A stretch of DNA of 64,000 nucleotides from JAHBNG01 sp039028975 (lineage in GTDB: Bacteria; Chloroflexota; Anaerolineae; Caldilineales; Caldilineaceae): positions 1-64,000 of the forward strand of contig JBCCHB010000062.1 of the NCBI GenBank assembly GCA_039028975.1, given 5' to 3'. The notes under the pieces are model-generated. The model worked only from the letters and a program-made list of their open reading frames with translations, ran no database searches and had not been told where the DNA came from. The translations under genes were made by a program, and so were the position numbers. Position 1 is the stretch's first letter, and each line of letters begins with the position of its first letter. Of this stretch, positions 8,675 through 16,484 are shown in pieces.

Positions 8675-10045
8675 ATGATGACTGAATTAGACCGAAGCCA
8701 AAGAGCAAATCTTTATCTTGCCGCAATCCTCGGTATCCCGATTCTGCTAGTTGCTAGCTATCTCATCTTTATCATTTATCTCAAAGATGATTTCGCTTCT
8801 TGCCCACCCAACTGTCAAGGGTACCATGTGCAAGAACCCAATTTGGCGGGTGTTGACTACCGCAACCGTGACTATAGTGAAGCTGATTTTAGTGGGGTAG
8901 ATTTGACCCATGCCAACCTAAGCGGGAGCCAACTTTATTTTGCGAATTTCAGCCGGGCCAATCTCTCTAACGCCGATCTATCCCAGGCGAATATGCGAGG
9001 AGCACTGCTGAATGAGGCACTTCTGCGGCACAGTAACCTAAGCGGGGCTGACTTACAGGGGGCTAGGTTACTCAATGCTGATTTAACTGGGGCGGATCTG
9101 CGTGGAGCCAAAACGCTCGGCGCCGATTTTACACTCGTTAATCTAGGTGATGTACAGATTGACGAGAAGACTGAACTAAGCGCCCGATGGAAACTTATCT
9201 GGTCGTTGCTCAATGAGGATGCGGAAAATCAAAATCTGGTTAAAGCGGACTTGCGAGATGCCTACCTTCTTGATGTCAATTTAGCAGATGCCAACTTACG
9301 CAATGCTAACCTGGGTGGTGCACTACTACTTGGTGCCGATCTCAGCAATGTACAACTAGATGGGGCCGACTTGCGAGGTGCTAAGTTGGACGAAACCACT
9401 CAACTGCCTGACAAATGGCGCTTGGTTTGGCATGTTATCAACGAAGTGCAAGAAGGAAGAACCTTGGACAATGAGGATCTTAGCCACGCCTATATGGCGG
9501 CGGCATTCCTGCGACGTGCAAACTTACGCCGTACCGATCTATCCCATGTCACAATGACGTTAGCCGACCTTCGGCAAGCCGATCTGACCGATGCCATACT
9601 CCGCAATGGCGATTTTACAGAAGCAACTATGAGAGGAGCCACGCTGCGCAATGCAGATTTGCGTGGGGCTAAGCTTGGCGGCGTTGACCTCTCTCTAGCA
9701 GATCTGCGAGGTGTACAGATCGATGAAGAGACAGTCCTCCTCAGTCAGTGGGCACGAATCTGGGTGTTGGTGAATCAGGGCGTCGGGGATCAAGATTTAA
9801 GTGAATCTATGCTAGCATGGTCAAACCTAGCCGGAGCCAATCTCTCGGGGGCAAATCTAAGTAGAGCTCGGCTGAGATATGCGATCCTTACAGGGGCGGA
9901 TTTAACAGAGGCGGATTTAACAGGGGCGGATTTAACAGGGGCGGATTTAACAGGGGCGGATCTAACTCATGCAGATCTAACTGATGCAGATCTAACTGAT
10001 GCGGATCTCACCGGGGCAATTTTAAAAGATGCACTCTTACCTTAG
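8675..10045 (+). CDS. Membrane-anchored pentapeptide-repeat protein
   Basis: A 456-residue protein with one N-terminal transmembrane helix (about residues 12-35), a short Cys-Pro-Pro-Asn-Cys stretch, and then A(D/N)LxX pentapeptide repeats to the end. These are predicted to fold as a right-handed quadrilateral beta-helix. Three similar blocks are each closed by a non-repeat insert: QIDEKTELSARWKLIW, KLDETTQLPDKWRLVW and QIDEETVLLSQWARIW. This points to internal duplication of a roughly 110-residue unit. The C-terminal tail is an almost perfect run of LTGAD/LTDAD. No enzymatic domain is present. The family is common in Cyanobacteria and Chloroflexi and its role is usually unknown, so I assign none. 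No clear Shine-Dalgarno is seen; the first of two adjacent ATGs is used. Confidence 0.88.
   Translation: MMTELDRSQRANLYLAAILGIPILLVASYLIFIIYLKDDFASCPPNCQGYHVQEPNLAGVDYRNRDYSEADFSGVDLTHANLSGSQLYFANFSRANLSNADLSQANMRGALLNEALLRHSNLSGADLQGARLLNADLTGADLRGAKTLGADFTLVNLGDVQIDEKTELSARWKLIWSLLNEDAENQNLVKADLRDAYLLDVNLADANLRNANLGGALLLGADLSNVQLDGADLRGAKLDETTQLPDKWRLVWHVINEVQEGRTLDNEDLSHAYMAAAFLRRANLRRTDLSHVTMTLADLRQADLTDAILRNGDFTEATMRGATLRNADLRGAKLGGVDLSLADLRGVQIDEETVLLSQWARIWVLVNQGVGDQDLSESMLAWSNLAGANLSGANLSRARLRYAILTGADLTEADLTGADLTGADLTGADLTHADLTDADLTDADLTGAILKDALLP
9893..10017 (+). repeat. 15-bp coding tandem repeat
   Basis: Near-identical 15-bp units (GGGGCGGATTTAACA, drifting to GATGCAGATCTAACT) encode the last pentapeptides of the upstream protein. 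The low divergence of the first four units suggests a recent expansion of the beta-helix. Confidence 0.75.
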
Positions 10046-10110
10046 GAATCAAGCTCAAATAAAACCCAAAACTTCGGTCCTGTCATCTCAAGTACCCGAG
10101 AGATCTGCCA

Positions 10111-10311
10111 TTACGTTTTATTAAATACTCGATCCTTAAAGTCATTGCACAGTAACAAATTCGTTGGACAGCCCAAGCGAAACAGAATTTCACGACGAGG
10201 ACATCGTGCGTGGGTGTGAGAATACATTGCGTTGCAATTGGGTTGAGTGCCGAATGCAGCGCACAGTTGAGCATCTGCTGGGATGGTCCGTCCGGTTTTC
10301 CAGCTAAACAT
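10111..10311 (-). CDS. Possible small cysteine-rich protein
   Basis: A 66-residue ORF (starts MFSWKTGRTIPADAQLC) with six cysteines, several His and Arg residues, and ordinary codon choice. A strong purine-rich site, TAGGAGGAGAAG, lies just upstream. An overlapping frame starting 5 bases earlier (77 residues, to 10083) sits at more standard spacing from the same site. It has a less protein-like composition, so I prefer the 66-residue frame. I do not recognise a family. Cysteine spacing could suit metal binding, but this is only a suggestion. It may also be noncoding. Confidence 0.35.
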   Translation of the reverse strand: MFSWKTGRTIPADAQLCAAFGTQPNCNAMYSHTHARCPRREILFRLGCPTNLLLCNDFKDRVFNKT

Positions 10312-10328
10312 CGCATTCTTCTCCTCCT

Positions 10329-10389
10329 ACCCTCAAACTAAGATGCTACCCCTTTCACTCTTTCACGGGGTGCGTTTTAGTTTGGGGGT
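10329..10389. repeat. Inverted repeat with nested arms
   Basis: ACCCTCAAACTAA (10329-10341) pairs with TTAGTTTGGGGGT (10377-10389) with one wobble or mismatch. Inside it, ACCCC and GGGGT form a second stem. The surrounding 10046-10556 stretch otherwise holds only the doubtful small ORF. It could be a mobile-element relic or a transcript 3' structure. Confidence 0.45.
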
Positions 10390-10556
10390 ACAAGAGTGCG
10401 TCGCACTCGACTGGCTAACATTCTCGCTCCGAAACCCAAAGGCACCCCTTTCACGACCGATCATTGCCAACCTAAATTTATTGTGATATACTTACACATA
10501 TAGTGTCTGATTAGATGGTTTATAAAGACTTGACAATCAGTAGAGTAATCTATCAT

Positions 10557-10630
10557 GCGCCCGTAGCTCAGTGGATTAGAGCGTCTGACTTCGGATCAGA
10601 GGGTCGTGGGTTCGAATCCTACCGGGCGTG
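10557..10630 (+). tRNA. tRNA-Arg (anticodon TCG)
   Basis: A full cloverleaf of 74 nt. The acceptor GCGCCCG pairs with CGGGCGT (terminal G-U). The D stem is GCTC/GAGC. The anticodon stem TCTGA/TCAGA encloses loop CTTCGGA with anticodon TCG, reading CGA and probably other CGN arginine codons. The variable loop is GGGTC and the T arm is GTGGG-TTCGAAT-CCTAC. The 3' CCA is not encoded. A TTGACA box lies at 10530-10535, but its spacing to a -10 box is not convincing. Confidence 0.95.
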
Positions 10631-10878
10631 CTTCAGCATTACTACTTGAGTTCGGTATACATGTAAGAACGGGAATTAGATAACCTGGACATTTGGAGAA
10701 GGTATACTTTCCCTTCTCTGGAAGCTTAGGATGATGGCCTAAATGCAAATTGGCACAAAAAGGGCCTGTTGCAGTATAAGCAATCCAGCTTCGTCCACAT
10801 CCATAACACTTTATCGATAATGGTCTGTATGGACCTGAATTCTATTGAAACGCTCAAGTTATCTACCGTTCCTTCCTT

Positions 10879-10915
10879 AAATCAGTCCTCTGTAAGCAGA
10901 GAACTGATTTTTTTT
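10879..10915 (+). terminator. Strong rho-independent terminator
   Basis: AAATCAGT-c-CTCTG, loop TAAG, CAGAG-a-ACTGATTT is followed directly by a run of eight T. It lies about 250 bp after the tRNA and about 80 bp before the DUF5107 gene. It may end the tRNA-containing transcript, or close a leader (attenuator-like) of the next gene. I see no T-box or known riboswitch core upstream. Confidence 0.8.
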
Positions 10916-10997
10916 GTAATCTCATCATTCACGGCCTTCCCACCCAAGGGAAATATCTATCTGCCAGTGGGTTAGAGAAGTTTGTCGTTTTACTCCT

Positions 10998-12665
10998 ATG
11001 GCTGCATCTACCATCATTCCCTTCCAAACGACCCGAGCAAAGTATAAGCATAGTAAAGTTATATCTACATTGCGCAGGATATCCTCTTGGTTATTGTGCC
11101 TCCTATGTTCGTTACTCTTCCTATCTGCTTGTGTGATCAACCTACCTCCTAAGGTTCCATCTGCTTCAGATGGTGGCCTGGGCCACTCTAAGGTCCAGGT
11201 GCATGACGCCTTATTAGGAGAACCTGCGAAAAGCAACGTAGGGTTACCGCCGACGCTAGAATCAAGTTCAATACAAGCCAACGGTATACAATCGAACGTT
11301 GTAGGATCTGTATTGTTGGATGAATCTACGCTCGGTGAATCTCTATCAGTCAGCTACGAAGAGCGAAGTATTACGTTGCCCACCTATCCGATTCAAGCCT
11401 ATCAATTAGACGCAATTGATCCCCTCACCCAATGGCCGTACAAGATCTTTGACAGAGATAGATTTCTGGCCGAACAGCCAAAACCAGAGAACAAAACCTA
11501 TCGATTGATCGTTTTAGAGAATAAGTATCTGCAACTCCTGATTTTGCCCGAACTGGGTGGACGCCTTTGGCAGATTAACCACAAATCAAGCGGAAATCGA
11601 CTCTTTTATCAAAATCGTGTTGTGAAGCCATCACCTTGGGGGCCTGGTAATCAACTTGGCTGGCTGGCACTGGGTGGCTTGGAGTGGAATCTGCCCGTTA
11701 TTGAACATGGTTATGATTGGGGAACGGAGTGGCAAGTATCTGCCATCCAGCATAGCCCTGATTTGGCATCGGTTATGCTCGAAACGCCGCTAGACGGCAG
11801 AGCACTTCATGCAGCCATAACCATTTGGCTTCAGGCAGATATGGCTAGTGTAATCGTTCAGCCAAAAATTAGAAATGTAAGTGACCAAGCCTTGGACTTT
11901 GATTATTGGCAAACGGCCATGTTGGCACCTGGACCAGAGAACGCGCCCAGCTCAGCGCTTCAATTCATTCTACCTTCGACAGAAGTCATGGTTCATAGCA
12001 CTGGCGATCCGGCGTTACCACCGTCCGGAGAAAGGATGAGTTGGCCAAGTCATCAAAACCGTAATCTAAGCAGACTAGGCAATTGGGAGGATTATCTAGG
12101 TCTTTTTGAGTATCCATCGGCCCAAGGGCCATTTGTTGGGGTCTATGATGGCTCTTACAATGCAGGCGGAGTACGGATTTACCCAGCTAAAATTGTACGC
12201 GGCAGCAAAATATTTGGGTTGGGGTGGGGGAAGGCTCTCTCTAGCGACTATTTCACAGATGACGGTAGTGCCTATGTGGAACTACATGGTGGGCTAGCCC
12301 CTTCCTTTTTTGAACAGGCCCGACTCGCTAGGGGAGAGCATATTGAGTGGCGGGAGAGTTGGTATCCAGTTCAAGGAATTGGTGGCATTAGCTATGCTAA
12401 CGAAATCGCCGCTATCCACTTGTCACATGTGAATTCGGTCCTTACGGTAGGTCTCTATGCGGTTTTGCCCATCGAGGGCTGGTTAGTGGTTTCCACCCAA
12501 GACATAAACAATGATGTCGCAGTAGCCCGCCAACCAGTGAGGTTTGGTCCTACGATGCCGCTGAATAGCATCATTACCAACATTGAAAGAGCTGATTCTG
12601 CCTCGATTGCGGTTCGGTTGGAAGATAATCGGGGGCAGGTTCTGCTGGAAACGGCACTCCGGTAG
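10998..12665 (+). CDS. DUF5107 lipoprotein (aldose-epimerase-like fold)
   Basis: A 555-residue exported protein. The first 30 residues are basic, followed by the hydrophobic stretch WLLCLLCSLLFLSAC with lipobox LSAC (Cys45), so it is a predicted lipoprotein. From about residue 130 the sequence matches DUF5107. It has LPTYPI, LILPELGGRLWQI, a GGLEWN motif and a long beta-rich galactose-mutarotase-like body to about residue 490. Related proteins are thought to handle carbohydrates at the cell surface, but the substrate is unknown. I see no clear Shine-Dalgarno at this ATG; no better start keeps the signal sequence. The next gene also encodes a membrane-anchored extracellular-type protein, but 270 bp away with a repeat between. 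Confidence 0.82.
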   Translation: MAASTIIPFQTTRAKYKHSKVISTLRRISSWLLCLLCSLLFLSACVINLPPKVPSASDGGLGHSKVQVHDALLGEPAKSNVGLPPTLESSSIQANGIQSNVVGSVLLDESTLGESLSVSYEERSITLPTYPIQAYQLDAIDPLTQWPYKIFDRDRFLAEQPKPENKTYRLIVLENKYLQLLILPELGGRLWQINHKSSGNRLFYQNRVVKPSPWGPGNQLGWLALGGLEWNLPVIEHGYDWGTEWQVSAIQHSPDLASVMLETPLDGRALHAAITIWLQADMASVIVQPKIRNVSDQALDFDYWQTAMLAPGPENAPSSALQFILPSTEVMVHSTGDPALPPSGERMSWPSHQNRNLSRLGNWEDYLGLFEYPSAQGPFVGVYDGSYNAGGVRIYPAKIVRGSKIFGLGWGKALSSDYFTDDGSAYVELHGGLAPSFFEQARLARGEHIEWRESWYPVQGIGGISYANEIAAIHLSHVNSVLTVGLYAVLPIEGWLVVSTQDINNDVAVARQPVRFGPTMPLNSIITNIERADSASIAVRLEDNRGQVLLETALR

Positions 12666-12704
12666 AGAAACTGTGAGTATCTTCGCCCGAATAGTCTTGC
12701 CCCA

Positions 12705-12783
12705 TCTCGTGATTTATCCGCTCCGGGAAATCCCGAGTAGGAAAGACATACCCGTAAAGACAGGGACAAGCTTTTTCTGGCCA
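12705..12783. repeat. MITE-like dispersed repeat, copy A
   Basis: Contains GGGAAATCCCGAGTAGG and ends GGGACAAGCTTTTTCTGGCC. Both parts match the element at 21896-21992 (GGGAAATTCCGAGAAGGG and GGATAAGCTTTTTCCGGTC). The left terminal repeat is degenerate here, so the left boundary is approximate. Confidence 0.55.
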
Positions 12784-12938
12784 TTTATAGTGCGGTTGGC
12801 CATAGATGAATAATTCGATAGCATTTTAGCCGAGTAGATTATTCTCATCTATGACAGAGCTACCTAGATAGAGATAGGCAATCGCTTGACCCAAATTCGA
12901 AAGAATCTCTATATTGCTGAAGCGAGTATGAATTAAAC

Positions 12939-15041
12939 GTGAAACGTAACGAACTCTTCATCCCTGTTTGGCTACGCTGGATTATTGGGTCCACCACGCT
13001 ATTAGGCATTTCAATTTTGATCCTCTCAATTGTGCTAGGTGTGCGTGCAGGGCAACAATTTTTAGAGACCCGCAGCCGACAGCAAATCGCGACAACTCTT
13101 CAACGGGCGATAGACTTTCACACGCAAGGGGAAATTGAGGCAGCATTTGATGCGTATCGCAGTGTGCTTGTACTCGATCCGGATAATCCAACCGCCACCG
13201 ATGGGATTGCTGCGTTGCTTGACAGAAGTGGCGCGGCACCTGCGCCAGCAGCGGTCCTGCCTTTCAGCCAATCAGAGCGTGCCAACGGAGAGAGCGAAAC
13301 GCCATTTACTGAGAGTAGCTCAAGCCCCAGCCAATCGCCCAGCCTCACGACATCTGAACGCGAGATTAGACTCTTTAAGGACGGGCAGCAGGCATTCCAA
13401 GTGGGTGATTGGCAGAAGGCAATCGACAATTTGGTACCGCTCCGGGAGAGCCAATCTGCTTATCGAGCAAACGAGGTCAATGATCTCCTCTACAGTGCTT
13501 ATTTCTCCCTAGCTACTCAGCAGGAAGAACTCAACCAAAGTGAGCTTGCACTCCAAAACTATGAAAACGCAATTGCCATACATGCGAACCCTATCGGAGC
13601 AGAAGTAGCCAAAGAACTATTAACCAATTATGTAACTGTCCTAAACATGGATCCCGGGAGTTATCCTCGCCTCATTGCAACCCTCAACGAAATCTACCAG
13701 GCCGATCCAACCTATCGGGACGTTAGCCCTCGCCTTTTGGAGGCATATGAGGAGTATGGGGATCAACTGGTTGGCCAGCGCGAATGGTGTGATGCCGCAG
13801 AGCAATATAACAAAGCAAGTGAAATTGGCGTAACGCCTGGTCTCTTACCCAAACGAGATCGTTATCAAGCTCAGTGTACACAGATCGATTTGGCCGAACC
13901 GCCTGTTGCCTCTGCGTCCGGAATTGTTAGTAATGACACCGTTAATGAAGCTGTTTCCTCTAGGACAACCGCGCAAAATGCAACGGCTACTGCCGCCCCT
14001 CAGCGGGTACGCCCACCCACCATACCAACAGTTGATAGACCAGATGTAACTACCAACACAACCACTGGGAATACAGTTGGAAATATAAGTGGAAATACAA
14101 CGGGAAGCAATCTAGCCGAACCTGCCGGAGGAAGCACGGCCCAAGCTCTGCTATCAGCCAGCCCTGTGGACACTTCACCAGTTGTGGTGGATGCCACTCC
14201 GACTGATACAGTTGCGCCACCTCTGGCCCCAGTAACAGGAAGAATTTTGTATGCCACCCGCAATACATCGGATAATCGATTTCGCGTCTTTTCCCAATCC
14301 GCCGATGGCGTAGGGCAACCAACCGTGCTTGTTGAGGACGGTGTGCAGCCAGCCATGCGCCCTGATGGTCTCCGTCTTGTTTACCGAAATATGCGCAGTG
14401 ACGCCATTGGAATCTCATCGTTTGATCCTGGGACCTCTCTCGCCCTGCGCTTTACAGATTATAAAGAGGATAGCGTTCCCCGGTGGAGTGCGGATGGAAA
14501 TCGGGTGGCCTTTGCTAGCAACCGAGAAGGGGACCGACTGTGGCGGATCTATACAGTCTGGGCAGAGCAGGGTGGTGCAACGACGAATCATGGGTTTGGC
14601 GAATCTCCCACTTGGCACCCTATCCAAGACCTCATCGTTTATCGGGGCTGTGATGACCGAGGAAATCAGTGTGGTATTTGGAGTATGGATGGCAATGGAG
14701 GGAATCGCCGTTCACTCACCAATGTGCAGCGGGATAGTCATCCCATTTGGTCACCTGATGGGCGCTTTGTTATCTTTATGAGTGATGGACGTGACGGCAA
14801 TGTAGACCTATATCGCTTAACCGTCAGTAGCGGCGCAGTAGAGCGGCTTACCACATCTGGGTCTATCGATGGCATTCCCGCAGTCTCGCCATCGGGAGAA
14901 TGGGTATCCTTTCTCAGTGATCGGAATGGGGCTTGGGCATTGTGGCGTATCCCATTAGCTGGGGGACAAGCAGAACGTATTGGCCCGATTGTAGGGCAGG
15001 TTGGAGAGTGGCAGCAGCAGACACTCCAGTGGATCCCCTAA
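12939..15041 (+). CDS. Membrane-anchored TPR and TolB-like propeller protein
   Basis: A 700-residue protein starting at GTG (MKRNELF). One transmembrane helix spans about residues 12-36. TPR-like helical repeats occur at about residues 45-95 and 145-310 (QGEIEAAFDAYRSVLVLDPDNP is typical). A low-complexity Thr/Asn/Pro linker spans about 330-430. The C-terminal beta-propeller (about 435-700) has PD40/WD40-like blades with signatures such as PRWSADGNRVAFASNREG, PIWSPDGRFVIFMSDGRDG and PAVSPSGEWVSFLSDRNG. No catalytic site is seen. It is probably an envelope scaffold that binds protein or peptidoglycan partners. The ribosome binding site is weak. The ATG codon seen slightly upstream is out of frame. 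Confidence 0.85.
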   Translation: MKRNELFIPVWLRWIIGSTTLLGISILILSIVLGVRAGQQFLETRSRQQIATTLQRAIDFHTQGEIEAAFDAYRSVLVLDPDNPTATDGIAALLDRSGAAPAPAAVLPFSQSERANGESETPFTESSSSPSQSPSLTTSEREIRLFKDGQQAFQVGDWQKAIDNLVPLRESQSAYRANEVNDLLYSAYFSLATQQEELNQSELALQNYENAIAIHANPIGAEVAKELLTNYVTVLNMDPGSYPRLIATLNEIYQADPTYRDVSPRLLEAYEEYGDQLVGQREWCDAAEQYNKASEIGVTPGLLPKRDRYQAQCTQIDLAEPPVASASGIVSNDTVNEAVSSRTTAQNATATAAPQRVRPPTIPTVDRPDVTTNTTTGNTVGNISGNTTGSNLAEPAGGSTAQALLSASPVDTSPVVVDATPTDTVAPPLAPVTGRILYATRNTSDNRFRVFSQSADGVGQPTVLVEDGVQPAMRPDGLRLVYRNMRSDAIGISSFDPGTSLALRFTDYKEDSVPRWSADGNRVAFASNREGDRLWRIYTVWAEQGGATTNHGFGESPTWHPIQDLIVYRGCDDRGNQCGIWSMDGNGGNRRSLTNVQRDSHPIWSPDGRFVIFMSDGRDGNVDLYRLTVSSGAVERLTTSGSIDGIPAVSPSGEWVSFLSDRNGAWALWRIPLAGGQAERIGPIVGQVGEWQQQTLQWIP

Positions 15042-15062
15042 GGGGTGTGCGAATTAAATTTT

Positions 15063-15123
15063 ATACCAACTGCGGTTGCGAAGTCCATGAATAATTCATG
15101 GTCCTTGCAGAGCCAAATGGTAT
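15063..15123. repeat. 61-bp imperfect palindrome
   Basis: The two 30-bp arms meet at CCATGAAT/AATTCATGG. The ends ATACCA and TGGTAT also pair. The left arm contains ACTGCGGT, as at the start of the 84-bp element, so the two could be distantly related. It lies just downstream of the propeller gene and may also act as a transcript 3' structure. Confidence 0.6.
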
Positions 15124-15160
15124 TATCATAGCGATCTACCTTTAAAGAATAAGATAGATG

Positions 15161-15238
15161 GTCAGAAAAGTTCTATCCTCCCTTTTCGGAATTATCTAGG
15201 GCAGATTGGGCAAGAGCCAGGACAAGACTTTTCTGGCG
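15161..15238. repeat. MITE-like dispersed repeat, copy B
   Basis: Terminal inverted repeats GTCAGAAAAGTTCTATCC (left) and GGACAAGACTTTTCTGGCG (right) flank a short unique core. This makes a 78-bp element. It ends about 20 bp before the aminotransferase start and so lies in that gene's promoter or leader. Confidence 0.65.
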
Positions 15239-15258
15239 AAGTATAAGGACAACTATTC

Positions 15259-16428
15259 ATGCAATTTGCATCTCGTGTTCATCGGACTGTTAGTGAAGGA
15301 GCGCCCGCTTGGGGTGTGCATGCGCAGGCGCGTAAGATGATGGGGCAAGGCAAAGACGTCATTCTTCTAACGATCGGTGATCCTGACTTTGATACATCGG
15401 ATGAGATTATTGACGTGACGGTTAAGAGTTTGCGTAGTGGACGTACCCACTATACGCCCCTAATGGGGGAAGAGCCTTTCCGCCGTGCAATTGCCCAGTA
15501 TCACAGCGACTTTACTGGTCAACCTGTTGATGCTGAGAATGTGATTGCAGTCGTTGGTGCCCAGTGTGGACTGTATGCCGCTTCTATGTGTATCCTTAAC
15601 CCCGGTGACCAAGTAATCGTTCTCGATCCTACCTATTCAACGTATGCATATTTCCTGGGGGCGGCCGGCGCAGAGACCGTTTATGTTTCCTTACGTCCCG
15701 AACGCAATTTTCAGGTCGACCCTGACGATGTGGCTAACGCCATTACCCAACGGACCAAAGCCATCTTGCTCAATACACCTCATAACCCGACTGGGGCCAT
15801 GGTCCATAGGGCTGAAATGGATGCGCTAGCCTCTCTATGTCAACAGCACGATCTCTGGATGATTACCGATGAGGTATATGGTCCGATTGCTTTTGAACAA
15901 CCCCATATTAGCGCTGGTTCGCTTGCCAACATGGCGGAGCGCACCGTTACCATCTCCAGCCTCTCCAAATCTCACGCCATGACGGGCTGGCGCATCGGCT
16001 GGGCTGTTGGTCCCCAGGAGCTGATAAAACATATCGGTAACCTCTTTGCTGGAATGCTCTTTGGTGCGCCTCCCTTTATTCAGGATGCGGCAACCCACGC
16101 CCTAACCGCCAGGCTGGATGAGGCGACGATCATGCGCAATACCTATAAAGCCCGCCGGGATCTGGTCTTTGAACATCTGCAAGAGGCCCCCAAGGTGTCT
16201 TGTCACCTACCAGAAGGGGGCATGTATATGATGCTCGACATCCGAGAAACGGGGATGAATGCAACGGATTTTGGATATAAATTGCTGGACAAAGAGAAGG
16301 TGGCGCTACTACCTGGTGATGCATTTGGCCCTGGCGGTGCTGGCCATATGCGTCTAAGCCTAACCTTACCGGAGGAAAAGCTGATCGAAGCCTGTGAAAG
16401 GACCGTTCGCTTTGCCCAATCTGTTTGA
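15259..16428 (+). CDS. PLP-dependent aminotransferase, class I/II
   Basis: A 389-residue fold-type I aminotransferase of the aspartate-aminotransferase kind. The PLP lysine is Lys237 in SSLSKSHAMTGWRIGW. Other cofactor and substrate residues are Asn176 (NTPHNPTG), Asp204 and Tyr207 (TDEVYG), and a conserved Arg in the C-terminal HMRLSLTLP stretch. It should exchange an amino group between an amino acid and a 2-oxo acid; the substrate cannot be assigned from sequence. AAGGA sits 9 bases before the ATG. It is the first gene of a tight three-gene unit with a ThDP enzyme (56 bp later) and an SDR. Such a set can convert an amino acid to an oxo acid, then an aldehyde, then an alcohol. Confidence 0.9.
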   Translation: MQFASRVHRTVSEGAPAWGVHAQARKMMGQGKDVILLTIGDPDFDTSDEIIDVTVKSLRSGRTHYTPLMGEEPFRRAIAQYHSDFTGQPVDAENVIAVVGAQCGLYAASMCILNPGDQVIVLDPTYSTYAYFLGAAGAETVYVSLRPERNFQVDPDDVANAITQRTKAILLNTPHNPTGAMVHRAEMDALASLCQQHDLWMITDEVYGPIAFEQPHISAGSLANMAERTVTISSLSKSHAMTGWRIGWAVGPQELIKHIGNLFAGMLFGAPPFIQDAATHALTARLDEATIMRNTYKARRDLVFEHLQEAPKVSCHLPEGGMYMMLDIRETGMNATDFGYKLLDKEKVALLPGDAFGPGGAGHMRLSLTLPEEKLIEACERTVRFAQSV

Positions 16429-16484
16429 TGAGCTACAGAGCGAAGTAGAAAGAAAATAACAGGGATTAACCACAGGGAGAAACC

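Noticed and set aside
10083..10316. 77-codon minus-strand frame overlapping the small Cys-rich ORF
   Set aside because: It has slightly better spacing to the ribosome-binding stretch but a less protein-like composition; kept only as an alternative reading.
10530..10556. sigma70 promoter for tRNA-Arg
   Set aside because: TTGACA is good, but the only -10-like box (TATCAT) is 15 bp away and abuts the mature tRNA, so the start point would not fit.
10640..10915. T-box or other known riboswitch before the DUF5107 gene
   Set aside because: No T-box sequence or known aptamer core is visible before the terminator, and the gene is not an expected target.
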